A DNA stretch of 64,000 nt. Source: Sinorhizobium fredii USDA 205. Lineage in GTDB: Bacteria; Pseudomonadota; Alphaproteobacteria; Rhizobiales; Rhizobiaceae. Both the position numbers and the translations under genes were made by a program. The stretch is taken from positions 62,001-126,000 of the forward strand of contig NZ_AUTC01000035.1 in NCBI RefSeq assembly GCF_001461695.1, read 5' to 3'. Position 1 is the stretch's first letter; every line of letters starts with the position of its first letter. Below, piece after piece: positions 7,968 through 16,265 of the stretch. The notes beneath the pieces were generated by a model that had not been told where the DNA came from, did no database searches, and worked only from the letters and a program-made list of their open reading frames with translations.

Positions 7968-8093
7968 GTTTTCGATCTACCTATGTCGGGTGGAAGCATC
8001 GCAGACCGCTGCTTCTCGATTGAATTTGAGGGAGCATCGACATGGTCGCTATCGAAGTGCTGCCGGTTGATCAACTGCACGGCCGTTTCGACC

Positions 8094-8501
8094 CTAGTAC
8101 AGGTCCTCGACGACGATGATGAGCCTACCGAACTTCGTGACTCCTCGGCCACCCAATATCTCCGGTCTGTAATAAAGTGTTGCAACACGAGGGTACTCGC
8201 TCTCAAGACGCGCCTCGCGGGAGCCGTTGCGGAAGACGCAGCAGGGAGTGTCCTCCGACGAAGCGGAAATGAACCTCAGATGGTAACTGGAGCCGGACAA
8301 CTCGCGTAGTTCGATCATGTCCTCCCCGATTGGAAGCAAGCAATGCTGGTCGGGACCGCACCAAATGGTCGTGTGCTCGAAGGTCTTGTCGGCCTTTTGA
8401 AGCCAGGCCTTGACGAAATATCGCGGCTTGCCGGATTGACCTGCGGCGGCGGCGGAAGCGGTCGTGGCGGCAATCAAGAGGACGGCAAGTATGCGGCGCA
8501 T
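8094..8501 (-). CDS. Exported hypothetical protein, paralogue of the gene at 7527
   Basis: 135 aa. The start ATG 8501 follows CAGGGAAAC and opens a signal peptide (MRRILAVLLIAATTASAAAA). The mature protein begins GQSGKPRYFVKAWLQKADKT and keeps the four Cys positions of its neighbour (WCGPDQHCLLP and CCVF). A longer in-frame start at 8651 would add 50 residues with no signal-peptide logic. The gene reads in the same direction as its paralogue, 127 bases upstream of it, so the pair may be one transcript. Confidence 0.65.
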   Translation of the reverse strand: MRRILAVLLIAATTASAAAAGQSGKPRYFVKAWLQKADKTFEHTTIWCGPDQHCLLPIGEDMIELRELSGSSYHLRFISASSEDTPCCVFRNGSREARLESEYPRVATLYYRPEILGGRGVTKFGRLIIVVEDLY

Positions 8502-8755
8502 GTTTCCCTGCTGATGGCGAAATGGTTCGACGAAGACAGGCAATGCTGGTCTTCGGTATTCAATCTGAGTCGCGATTCTGGCGCAATTATGGGTGGCGAC
8601 GCGTGCATCGGATGCACGCGTCGAAAACTCCGCATACTCAGATCCTTTCATCGTTTCGCTGACACAATGAAAGGATCTAACGTCTTGAAACTACGCAATT
8701 CCGGACGGAAAGCCGTGACACACTTTTCCTGGAATTGCTCTAATGAGGCGGAGCG

Positions 8756-9178
8756 ATGGACAACCAAGCGGAGAGCGCGATGCTTGATAACGAAAACGCC
8801 GCACCGCAGACGGAGTTGCCGGACGATGCAGCGGCTGGATCCGTCACGCCGATGGGAGCAGCCAGGTGGCGTGGCCAGTTGGGGAGCGCGTTCCTCGACG
8901 CGGTGCGGGCGGATTTCGCGGCGCACGGCGTTGGCGTGATCGCCCGCATTCGGGCGGAAAAGCCCGAGACCTACCTGAAGCTCGTCGCCTCGCTTCTGCC
9001 CAAGGATTTGAACGCGGCTGCGGGCGGCATGGACGAGCTTTCGGACGAGCAGTTGATCGAGCGGATCCGCGCGCTGGACGCGGCGATCCGGCCGCTGCTC
9101 GATGCGGGAAAAACCCGGGCGCGCCGGCCGAGGCGACCGGCGCGCGACGGTGCCTTGCGCTTGGAAAAGGCGCCCTGA
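8756..9178 (+). CDS. Phage terminase small-subunit-like protein
   Basis: 140 aa. The core FLDAVRADFAAHGVGVIARI, RAEKPETYLKLVASLLPKD, ELSDEQLIERIRAL resembles small proteins encoded just before large terminases in alphaproteobacterial phages. The C-terminus is basic (KTRARRPRRPARDG), as expected for DNA binding. GAGG lies about seven bases before the ATG. Here it is separated from the large terminase (10722) by about 1.5 kb of unrelated genes on both strands, which is unusual. The call is by pattern memory; a plain phage protein of unknown role is the alternative. Confidence 0.5.
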   Translation: MDNQAESAMLDNENAAPQTELPDDAAAGSVTPMGAARWRGQLGSAFLDAVRADFAAHGVGVIARIRAEKPETYLKLVASLLPKDLNAAAGGMDELSDEQLIERIRALDAAIRPLLDAGKTRARRPRRPARDGALRLEKAP

Positions 9179-9583
9179 TCAGCGCGCCGGCGATGTTGCG
9201 GTCGTCACAGCCGCTTCGCTGTTCGAGAAGATGATAACGGCGAACAGCAGAACACCGGCAAAGGCGATGAGCGACGAAACGGCGACAATCGGCTCCATGG
9301 CGGCGTTGCCGGAGAGCAACAGGTAGAGCGACGGGATCAAGACGGCCACACCGAAGGTGTAGACGGCGTATTGGATCGATGCCAGGCGCCTAGCCGCCTT
9401 TTGCGGATTGAGCGCATGGTAGCCGCCGAAGATTGCCATCGTTACCCAGCCGAGCAGGTTGGCATGCGCATGCGCGCCGGTGGCGGCGTGATTGCCCGAG
9501 ATCGACATGTGCAGGCCGATCGAGATGCCCAAGATCAAAAAGATAATGGCTGTCTTGAAATAGAGGTTCGCAATACGTGGCAT
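9179..9583 (-). CDS. Multi-pass membrane protein, haem-copper-oxidase-subunit-I-like
   Basis: 134 aa with about four transmembrane segments (FKTAIIFLILGISIGLHMSI, LLGWVTMAIFGGYHAL, YAVYTFGVAVLIPSLYLLLS, IVAVSSLIAFAGVLLFAVII). Histidines at helix ends (GLHMSI, GAHAHANLLGW, GGYHAL) resemble the short proteins annotated as cytochrome-c oxidase-like in rhizobia. Whether it binds haem is unknown. GGGGGAAG precedes the start at 9583. It abuts the stop codon of the terminase-like gene tail to tail with no gap. Confidence 0.6.
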   Translation of the reverse strand: MPRIANLYFKTAIIFLILGISIGLHMSISGNHAATGAHAHANLLGWVTMAIFGGYHALNPQKAARRLASIQYAVYTFGVAVLIPSLYLLLSGNAAMEPIVAVSSLIAFAGVLLFAVIIFSNSEAAVTTATSPAR

Positions 9584-9905
9584 TTTGACTTCCCCCCTTT
9601 TGCCAGTGAAAGTTTAGCATGTTCTCCAGGTGCCGAGAACGAACCCATAGAAATGCCTTTGGAACTTGCAAGCTGTTCCCCTCGGTACACGCAGATCAAT
9701 GCCGCCTGAGGACCGAGCCCGCCCTGCGCGCGTTCCGGCCTGCTTTAAGATCGGAACCAACAGAGACCTTTCAGCATTCGATAGGATGTGAACGCAGTTT
9801 GCAGCGTTCTTCGTCCTTCAAGACGCGAGAAAATCGCTGCGGTAACTTGAATAGCTGCATGATCTTGTCGCCGTAGCAGCGAATCGTGCAGCGGAGGATC
9901 GCGAT
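9584..9905. other. Intergenic region with a degenerate RIME-like repeat
   Basis: No gene is supported. From about 9800 to 9892 the sequence keeps remnants of the RIME-like core (CAAGACGCGAGAAAATCGCTGC, with ACTTGAATAGCTGCATGATC nearby) but the palindromes are eroded. The rest probably carries the promoters for the leftward gene at 9583 and the rightward gene at 9906. Confidence 0.4.
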
Positions 9906-10061
9906 ATGCTTGGAACTGTTCTTCTCGTTATTCTGATCCTGCTCCTGATCGGAGCGGTTCCGGCCTGGCCCTATTCGGCCAGCTGGGGCTATGGCCCTTC
10001 CGGGCTTCTCGGAGTGGTGGTCGTCATACTCTTGATCCTCTTGCTGATGGGCAGGATATGA
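9906..10061 (+). CDS. DUF3309-family small membrane protein
   Basis: A 51-aa hydrophobic protein (MLGTVLLVILILLLIGAVPA, then WPYSASWGYGPSGLLGVVVV and ILLILLLMGRI). Two membrane helices flank a WPYS...WGYGPSG hairpin, which is the hallmark of DUF3309 as I recall it. GGAGG at 9893-9897 lies eight bases before the ATG. The gene was found by direct reading and is easily missed because of its length. Family members are common in Rhizobiales and of unknown function. Confidence 0.8.
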   Translation: MLGTVLLVILILLLIGAVPAWPYSASWGYGPSGLLGVVVVILLILLLMGRI

Positions 10062-10064
10062 CGC

Positions 10065-10173
10065 CTACAGCGCCGCGCGCCTTATCAGGCGCGCAAAAGG
10101 TCGCTGAAGCACTTTGAATTGCTGCATGTCGTTGTCCTAAAATCGAAGTCGATTTAAGGACAAAGACATGCAG
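10065..10173 (+). repeat. RIME-like intergenic repeat, copy 3
   Basis: It begins CTACAGCGCCGCGCGCC and ends AAGACATGCAG. It has the palindromes GCGCGCCTTATCAGGCGCGC and AAATCGAAGTCGATTT and the core AGCACTTTGAATTGCTGCAT. It begins four bases after the DUF3309 stop codon, so it may serve as that gene's 3' hairpin. It lies on the left side of the phage cassette, in the same orientation as copy 4 on the right. Confidence 0.85.
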
Positions 10174-10205
10174 TTAGCGGGTACCATCGAGGCGCCCGCC
10201 GGCTT

Positions 10206-10547
10206 TCACCAAGCTGCGCCATCGATGAGGCGGTGCGGGATATCCTCCCAGACTGAGCGGTCGAACATCCGCAGGTTCACGCCCATCTTCGCCGAACCGC
10301 GGCCGATCGGCGACCAGTGCGTGGTGCAGCCGCAGATGCCGCAATGGAAAGCCGTAAGCGTCTTGTCGCCCTGCACGTAGCCGACGAGGTGCTTGTTTTC
10401 GTCACTTACCGTGACGTCGCTCGGGGCGTAGTAGCCCCAGAGCGCGCCGAGCCGGCTACAGAGCGAGCAATTGCAATCGCCCAAGGTTTCGGGACGGACC
10501 GGTACCGCGATGCGGACCGCCCTGCAATGGCAATGGCCTTCGATCAT
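10206..10547 (-). CDS. GFA-family (CENP-V/GFA) zinc-binding protein
   Basis: 113 aa. The Cys motifs are GHCHCRAV, CNCSLCSRLG and FHCGICGCTTHW, the zinc-binding pattern of the glutathione-dependent formaldehyde-activating (GFA)/CENP-V fold. The start ATG 10547 has AGGAGA about seven bases upstream; GTG 10553 is less likely. Most members have no proven substrate, so formaldehyde activity should not be assumed. It is one of three GFA-type genes here (others at 33114, broken, and 44647). Confidence 0.8.
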   Translation of the reverse strand: MIEGHCHCRAVRIAVPVRPETLGDCNCSLCSRLGALWGYYAPSDVTVSDENKHLVGYVQGDKTLTAFHCGICGCTTHWSPIGRGSAKMGVNLRMFDRSVWEDIPHRLIDGAAW

Positions 10548-10721
10548 GAGCACGTCTCCTGGTCTGCGTCCGAGCGATCCGCGCCGTAAGCGCGCCGGAA
10601 ACCATTATTGAACTTATTCGATCGCAGTCCAGCGGCGACACTCCCGCCGACCCTTCTTCTGATCGTGCATCAGAAATGCTCCAAGCGCGGACTCTAACCA
10701 GAAAACGGGAAATCGCCACGG

Positions 10722-12152
10722 ATGACACCACCGAGCACATCCGGTGCGACTGCGCCCGAGATATCGGCGATGCTGAAAGAGCAGGTCGTGCTGATGGCCG
10801 AGCTCGACCGGCGGCGGCGGACAGACATTCTGACGCGCTACCGACCCTATGCCAAGCAACGGGAATTTCATGCGGCCGGAACCAGCTATCGAGAGCGGCT
10901 GTTCATGGCCGGCAATCAACTCGGCAAGACCCTGGCCGGAGCGGCCGAAGCGGCGATGCACCTGACAGGACGTTACCCGGACTGGTGGCAGGGGAGACGC
11001 TTCGACAAGCCGATCGTCATGCTCGCCGGCTCGGAGTCCTACGAGCTGACGCGCGACGGCGTGCAGCGATTGCTCGTCGGGCCGCCGCTCAACGAGGAGG
11101 ATTGGGGCACCGGCTTCATTCCGAAGGCGGCGATCCAGGCCACGACACGGCGCTCCGGCGCCTCCGGCGCGCTCGACAGCGTGACGGTGCGGCATGCCTC
11201 CGGCGGAACGTCGACGCTGCTTTTCAAGGCCTATGAGCAAGGTCGCGGCAAATGGCAGGCGAACACGGTCGACTATGTCTGGTTCGACGAGGAGCCGCCG
11301 GAAGACGTCTATTTCGAGGGGATCACCCGCACCAATGCGACACGCGGCTCGATTGCACTGACCTTCACGCCGCTCAAAGGCCTGAGCTCGGTGGTGGCGA
11401 GGTATCTCATGGAGAAATCGCCGGATCGCGAGGTCATCACCATGACGATCGAGGATGCGGAGCACTATTCGCCGGAGGAGCGTCGGAGGATCATCGACAG
11501 CTACCCCGCGCATGAGCGTGAGGCTCGCACCAAGGGCGTGCCCAGGCTTGGCTCCGGCCGGATATTTCCGGTGACGGAGGAGACAATCCGCGTCGATCCG
11601 TTCGACATACCGAAGCACTGGGTGCAGATCGGCGGACTCGACTTCGGCTGGGACCATCCTTTCGCCGCCGCCGGCTGCGCCTGGGATCGTGACGCCGACG
11701 TCTTCTACGTGACCAGGATCTATCGCGAGCGCGAAGCGACGCCGATCATCCATGCGGCGGCGCTGAAACCCTGGGGCGCCTGGCTTCCCTTTGCCTGGCC
11801 GCATGACGGCCTGCAGCACGACAAGGGAAGCGGAGAGCAGCTTGCCGCCCAGTACCGCGCCCAGGGGCTGCCACTTCTTGCGGAGCGGGCGACCTTCGAC
11901 GACGGCACCAATGGCGTCGAGGCGGGGCTTTCCGACATGCTGCAGCGAATGCAGACCGGGCGCTGGAAGGTGTTTTCCCCCTGCGCGGAATGGTTCGAGG
12001 AATTCCGCCTCTATCACCGCAAGGACGGCAGGATCGTCAAGGAGCGCGACGACCTGATCTCCGCCTCGCGCTACGCGCTGATGATGAAGCGATACGCGAG
12101 AGCCAACAACGGCAATGCAAACTGGAATTTCACCGCCCGAAAGGTTCTCTGA
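10722..12152 (+). CDS. Phage terminase large subunit
   Basis: 476 aa, the DNA-packaging motor. The N-terminal ATPase has Walker A GNQLGKT at residues 64-70, Walker B VDYVWFDE at 183-190 and a coupling motif LTFTP near 213-217. The C-terminal RNase H-like nuclease has acidic residues in GGLDFGWDH (Asp307) and PHDG (Asp362). Length and motif order are those of a complete P22/Terminase_6-type enzyme with no sign of decay. The next gene (portal) starts on the last base of its stop codon (TGATG), so the two are translationally coupled. Confidence 0.92.
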   Translation: MTPPSTSGATAPEISAMLKEQVVLMAELDRRRRTDILTRYRPYAKQREFHAAGTSYRERLFMAGNQLGKTLAGAAEAAMHLTGRYPDWWQGRRFDKPIVMLAGSESYELTRDGVQRLLVGPPLNEEDWGTGFIPKAAIQATTRRSGASGALDSVTVRHASGGTSTLLFKAYEQGRGKWQANTVDYVWFDEEPPEDVYFEGITRTNATRGSIALTFTPLKGLSSVVARYLMEKSPDREVITMTIEDAEHYSPEERRRIIDSYPAHEREARTKGVPRLGSGRIFPVTEETIRVDPFDIPKHWVQIGGLDFGWDHPFAAAGCAWDRDADVFYVTRIYREREATPIIHAAALKPWGAWLPFAWPHDGLQHDKGSGEQLAAQYRAQGLPLLAERATFDDGTNGVEAGLSDMLQRMQTGRWKVFSPCAEWFEEFRLYHRKDGRIVKERDDLISASRYALMMKRYARANNGNANWNFTARKVL

Positions 12153-14206
12153 TGGCCGCAATGACCGATGAACGCCTCTGCGCCCTTGTCAGCCAACTGG
12201 TCAAGGACTGCGAAAACTATCGTGACGAACTCGCCATCGATCGCATCAAGGCGATGGAATATTACGACGGCACGATGAAGGACGTGCCGGCGGATGCCAA
12301 CCGTTCCAAGGTCGTCTCCCGCGACGTGCGCGCGGCGATCAAGAAGGTGCTGCCATCGTTGATCCGCACCATCCTCGGCAACGACAAGGTGGTGGAATAC
12401 GCGCCGGTCAACGAGGGCGACGAGGCAGCGGCCGAACAGGCGAGCGACTACATCAACTATGTCGTCTTTCCCGAAAGCGACGGCTACGACGCCGTGCAGG
12501 ATGCGGCGCATGATGCGCTGAAGCTCCGCAACGGCGTGATCCGCTGGTGGTACGAGAAGCAGACTTCGGTCGCGGTCTCGACCCACACCGGCCTCGACGA
12601 AGCGGCGCTCATTCAACTCGTTGGCGACGACGCGGTGGAGGTGCTGGAGCAATCCCGAACGACTGAAAGGATCGAGACGCCGCAAGGGGTGGTGGAACAG
12701 CCGAGCTACAGCGTGAAGATCCGCCGCCGTCTGGAGCGGGGCACGCCGCGGCTGGCGGCCGTGCCGCTCGAGGAATTTCTGATCCACCCGGAAGCTATCT
12801 CCATCGCGGACAGCCCGATTACCGGCATTGCCACGCGGATGCGCCGCTCGGACCTCGTTGCCATGGGCTACGACCGTGATCTGATCGAAGGCTTGCCGGC
12901 CTCGACCGGCGACAGCAGGCGCGACGACGAGGAATTTGCCCGGAGACGCGACGCCTTCGAGGCGAAGGACGCCGTGCCGAAGGCGCTGGAGGAGGTGGAT
13001 TACTATGAGCTCTATGTAAAGGTGGACGCCGATGATGACGGTATCGCCGAGTTGCGGCGGCTCGTCCTCGCCGGCGGCACGGGCGAGGAGCACCTGCTTT
13101 CCAACGAGGAATGGGACGAGGTGCCGTTTGCCGACCTGATCATCGAGCGGCGGCCGCACCAGCGCGAGGGCGGCTCGGTTACCGACGACATGGCGGAGAT
13201 CCAGCGGGTCAAGACCGTGCTGATGCGCCAGACGCTCGACAATCTCTACTGGCAGAACAACCAGCAGCCGATCGTCCAGGAAGGGGCGATCGCCAACCCG
13301 GAAGCCGTCCTCAACCCGAAATTCGGCCAGCCGATCCGCGTCAGCCAGGGCATCGATGCGCGGGCGGCGCTCGGCTACACGATGGTGCCCTTCGTGGCGA
13401 AAGAATCCTTCGCGATGCTCTCTTATCTCGACCAGGAGGCGACCGACCGCACCGGCATTTCCGACGCTTCGAGCGGACTGGCGCCGGATGCGCTGACCAA
13501 CATGACGGCACGGGCGACGGCGCTGATCGAGCAGGCGGGGATCGGCCAGACGGAACTGATGGTGCGCACCTTTGCGCAAGGCTTAAGGCGCGTGTTCAAG
13601 GGGCTGTTGCGCCTCGTCATCAAGCACCAGGACCGGCCGCGCGCCGTGCGGCTGCGTGGCCTATGGGTAACCTTCGATCCGCGCCATTGGAACGCCGAGA
13701 TGGACGCGACGGTGAATACCGGCCTCGGCGCCGGCACCCGCGAGCGCGACATGATGATGATGCAGATGATTCAGCAGCTGCAGGAAAAGCTGCTGATGAC
13801 GCTGGGGCCGGATAATCCCTATGTCTCGCCCGACAACCTCTATAACGGCATCGCCAAATCGGTCGAGGCGGCGGGGCTGAAATCGCCCGACCTCTACTTC
13901 ACCAAGCCGACGCCGGAGGAGATCCAGCGCCGCATGCAGGCGAGTGCCAGCCAACCGAACGCCGAGATGCAGAAGCTTGAGATGCGGGCGCAGGCTGACG
14001 CCGAGAAGGCGCGGCTTGTCGCGGAAAACGACCGGCGCAGGCTGGAGATCGAGCGCGAGCTGAAGCTTGCAGAGATACAGCAGAAGGGCGCGTTGAGGCG
14101 CTACCAGATCGACGCCGAATTGGATCTGAAACGACAACAGAGCATGGCGGAGGCGGTAAGCGGCGAGTCGGTAACGGCGGTCCATATAGGAGGGCTATCA
14201 GGATGA
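12152..14206 (+). CDS. Phage portal protein (P22-like)
   Basis: 684 aa from ATG 12152, which overlaps the terminase stop. The protein begins MAAMTDERLCALVSQLVKDC, includes KVLPSLIRTILGNDKVVEY, a middle stem/wing region and FSR-type sequence DDMAEIQRVKTVLMRQTLDN, then a long charged helix (EKARLVAENDRRRLEIEREL) before a short end. Size, the gene after terminase, and the long C-terminal helix fit a P22-type dodecameric portal that also joins head to tail. The longer in-frame extension upstream (from 11990) overlaps terminase and is not used. Confidence 0.85.
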   Translation: MAAMTDERLCALVSQLVKDCENYRDELAIDRIKAMEYYDGTMKDVPADANRSKVVSRDVRAAIKKVLPSLIRTILGNDKVVEYAPVNEGDEAAAEQASDYINYVVFPESDGYDAVQDAAHDALKLRNGVIRWWYEKQTSVAVSTHTGLDEAALIQLVGDDAVEVLEQSRTTERIETPQGVVEQPSYSVKIRRRLERGTPRLAAVPLEEFLIHPEAISIADSPITGIATRMRRSDLVAMGYDRDLIEGLPASTGDSRRDDEEFARRRDAFEAKDAVPKALEEVDYYELYVKVDADDDGIAELRRLVLAGGTGEEHLLSNEEWDEVPFADLIIERRPHQREGGSVTDDMAEIQRVKTVLMRQTLDNLYWQNNQQPIVQEGAIANPEAVLNPKFGQPIRVSQGIDARAALGYTMVPFVAKESFAMLSYLDQEATDRTGISDASSGLAPDALTNMTARATALIEQAGIGQTELMVRTFAQGLRRVFKGLLRLVIKHQDRPRAVRLRGLWVTFDPRHWNAEMDATVNTGLGAGTRERDMMMMQMIQQLQEKLLMTLGPDNPYVSPDNLYNGIAKSVEAAGLKSPDLYFTKPTPEEIQRRMQASASQPNAEMQKLEMRAQADAEKARLVAENDRRRLEIERELKLAEIQQKGALRRYQIDAELDLKRQQSMAEAVSGESVTAVHIGGLSG

Positions 14207-14253
14207 GAACTTGGGGGGTTGAAACCTGCCACGCCTCAGAATATGGCTAGCGC

Positions 14254-14544
14254 ATGAAAACCGTTCGCTACCTCTGCTTGTTCCTTGCTATGCTTCCGCT
14301 CGTCCTTTCGTCTTGCAGCGAATCGGCCGCGCCAGCGGTGCCCGCACGCGCATCGGTCAAGGTCCAAGCACCGGCAACCAAGACGGCCGCCAAGCCAGGC
14401 CCACGACAATGCTCGACACCGGCCCAGGTCTGCTCCTATGGCACCGGTCCCGCCGGCGAGCCATGCTCCTGTTGGGCAACCGACGGCACGCCGGATGTAG
14501 GCATCACGAAGATAGGAACGAAGCTTTCCCTCGAGCGGGACTAG
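14254..14544 (+). CDS. Small lipoprotein inserted in the phage head cluster
   Basis: 96 aa. The N-terminus MKTVRYLCLFLAMLPLVLSS is followed by Cys21, a clear lipobox (LSSC). The mature part is Ala/Pro/Lys-rich and then has four Cys in CSTPAQVCSYGTGPAGEPCS plus CW. It lies between portal and scaffold genes but has no obvious virion role, so it looks like phage cargo (a moron) or a decayed host gene. The ribosome-binding site is weak. Confidence 0.6.
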   Translation: MKTVRYLCLFLAMLPLVLSSCSESAAPAVPARASVKVQAPATKTAAKPGPRQCSTPAQVCSYGTGPAGEPCSCWATDGTPDVGITKIGTKLSLERD

Positions 14545-14754
14545 AAGCGGCCCGGAGGCGGCTGGTCATCTTCGGTGCGTACCCACTCATCTTCGGCAAT
14601 CGACGACGCTTCTATCCGGCTCGCATCCCCGCGCAGCGGGGGTGGCTGCACGACCCCCCTCCCGACAGCCGGCAAAAACTCAAGGCAATAAACAATCCTG
14701 CCGTGTGCCCCGCTCGGTTGGTCGGTCGGGCTGCTCGCAAGAAAGAGCGCTGAG

Positions 14755-14991
14755 ATGAAGCCAGAGGAAAAACAGGCGGCGGCGCGGGCGCTTCTCGACA
14801 ATCCGCTGTTCGAGCGATTGATGCAGGAGTTGGAGGCGGCGGCCATCAACGGCTGTATCAATGCGAAATTCACGGACCACGAAGCGCGGGCCGCCTTCGC
14901 GGCCGAAGCGCGGGCGGTCCGCAACTTCTGCGCAAAGCTGAAGTTCCTGGCGGAGCAGGCCAAGGCCGAAGGCACGAACGTGCCTGTGTGA
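14755..14991 (+). CDS. Small phage head-cluster protein
   Basis: A 78-aa helical protein (MKPEEKQAAARALLDNPLFE, then RLMQELEAAAINGCINAKFT and DHEARAAFAAEARAVRNFCA). Small helical proteins at this position, between portal and scaffold, are conserved in related phages, but I know of no assigned function. The coding frame is clear by composition. Confidence 0.6.
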   Translation: MKPEEKQAAARALLDNPLFERLMQELEAAAINGCINAKFTDHEARAAFAAEARAVRNFCAKLKFLAEQAKAEGTNVPV

Positions 14992-15150
14992 AGCGCGCGT
15001 AGATCGAGCGCGGCAGGCCCGCCGCCCTCAAGCGCCTTATGCCAAATTGATTCATAAATAGGTGCAGCATTTTGAAAAGTCGCGAATTTCTCGCTGCGGG
15101 AAAGCGCGAAAGCGGCACCTCCGCGCTGAATTCTCTCAAGAGGTCTTTCC

Positions 15151-16104
15151 ATGACGCACGATAGTGCCAACCCGCCTTCCGGCGGGAGCAAAACCATTGT
15201 CGGCTCGCATGAGCCTGCAAGCTTCGACAAGCTCGACTTCCGGGAGCCGCACGAGGCCAAACTGCCAGATGAGGAGCAGGACGGCCTGGACCGCGAGACC
15301 ATAGAGGACGTTCACGAGCCGGATGATCCTGCCGGCGAAGGCGATGAACCAATCCTTGCTGACGAGGAGGAGGCAAACGATGAAGTCGAGAACACGATCG
15401 TCACGCTGGAGGGCGGGGAAGAGGTTTCGTTCGAGGAACTGAAGCTCGGCTACATGCGGGACCGGGACTACCGGCATAAGACACAGGATCTCGCCAACCG
15501 CGAGCGGATGCTCGAAAGCATGAGCAGCCGGGTCGCGGTTGCGGCCAATGCCGTTGCGGAACTGATCTCTGCCCAGATTCCCCCGAATCCGTCGGAGGAG
15601 CTGAGGCTTCACGATCCGGAGACCTATCAGCGACAGTGGGCGCTACACCAGGCGGGGCTAGCGCAGCTTGCGCGGGTAATGGCGCTGGGCGAAGGACCGG
15701 CTGCCGTTGCGGCCGAGCTTCAGACCGCGGCGAGTGAAAAGAGGCTGGAGGCAGAGAACGCCAAGCTCCTCGAGGCCTTTCCGCAGACCGGGCAGGATGA
15801 AGGGCGGCAAGCCTTCTTCGCAGACGCTTTCGAGGCGGCGAGAGAACTCGGCTTTTCCGACGAGGAGATTCGCGAGGTCGTCGACCACCGGCTCTTCAAG
15901 CTTGCCCATTATGCCAGGCTCGGGCTTCTTGCGGAGCGAACGAGGGCAAAGGCCTTGCAGAAGGTGGCCGTGGCACCGGCTGCGGCGCCGCGGATGAAGG
16001 CGAAGAACCAAGCACAACGTCAGCAACGTGAAAGTCGCGAGGCAATGCGGCGGCTCGTGAGAAGCGGGTCGATCCGCGACGCGATGGCGGTCGATTTCGA
16101 ATAG
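15151..16104 (+). CDS. Phage scaffolding-like protein
   Basis: 317 aa, highly charged and lacking hydrophobic core segments. The first 90 residues are acidic and likely disordered (DEEEANDEVENTIVTLEGGE). The middle contains coiled-coil-like helices (ASEKRLEAENAKLLEAF). The C-terminus is basic and Gln/Arg-rich (AKNQAQRQQRESREAMRRLV), typical of the capsid-binding tail of scaffolds. Its position immediately before the major capsid gene supports a scaffold that directs procapsid assembly. The start ATG is preceded by AAGAGG. Confidence 0.75.
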   Translation: MTHDSANPPSGGSKTIVGSHEPASFDKLDFREPHEAKLPDEEQDGLDRETIEDVHEPDDPAGEGDEPILADEEEANDEVENTIVTLEGGEEVSFEELKLGYMRDRDYRHKTQDLANRERMLESMSSRVAVAANAVAELISAQIPPNPSEELRLHDPETYQRQWALHQAGLAQLARVMALGEGPAAVAAELQTAASEKRLEAENAKLLEAFPQTGQDEGRQAFFADAFEAARELGFSDEEIREVVDHRLFKLAHYARLGLLAERTRAKALQKVAVAPAAAPRMKAKNQAQRQQRESREAMRRLVRSGSIRDAMAVDFE

Positions 16105-16265
16105 CGACCGGAAGACCTGGGCGGACAGCGCCCCCCTTGCGTGGCGGAGGGTAGACGGCTGCGAGAACGGCTACCCAAGGCAAAGGCAACCCATCAGAAT
16201 CATCGGCATCCGCGCCTCCTCGGCCGAGCGGCCGGTGCGTCTCATCATCATAGAAGGATCAGGAA

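Noticed and set aside
10614-13579. Two long minus-strand open frames (about 500 codons each) opposite terminase and portal
   Set aside because: They are antisense shadows of high-GC genes. Their translations are rich in Arg/His/Leu with no domain pattern, and the plus-strand genes have clear motifs.
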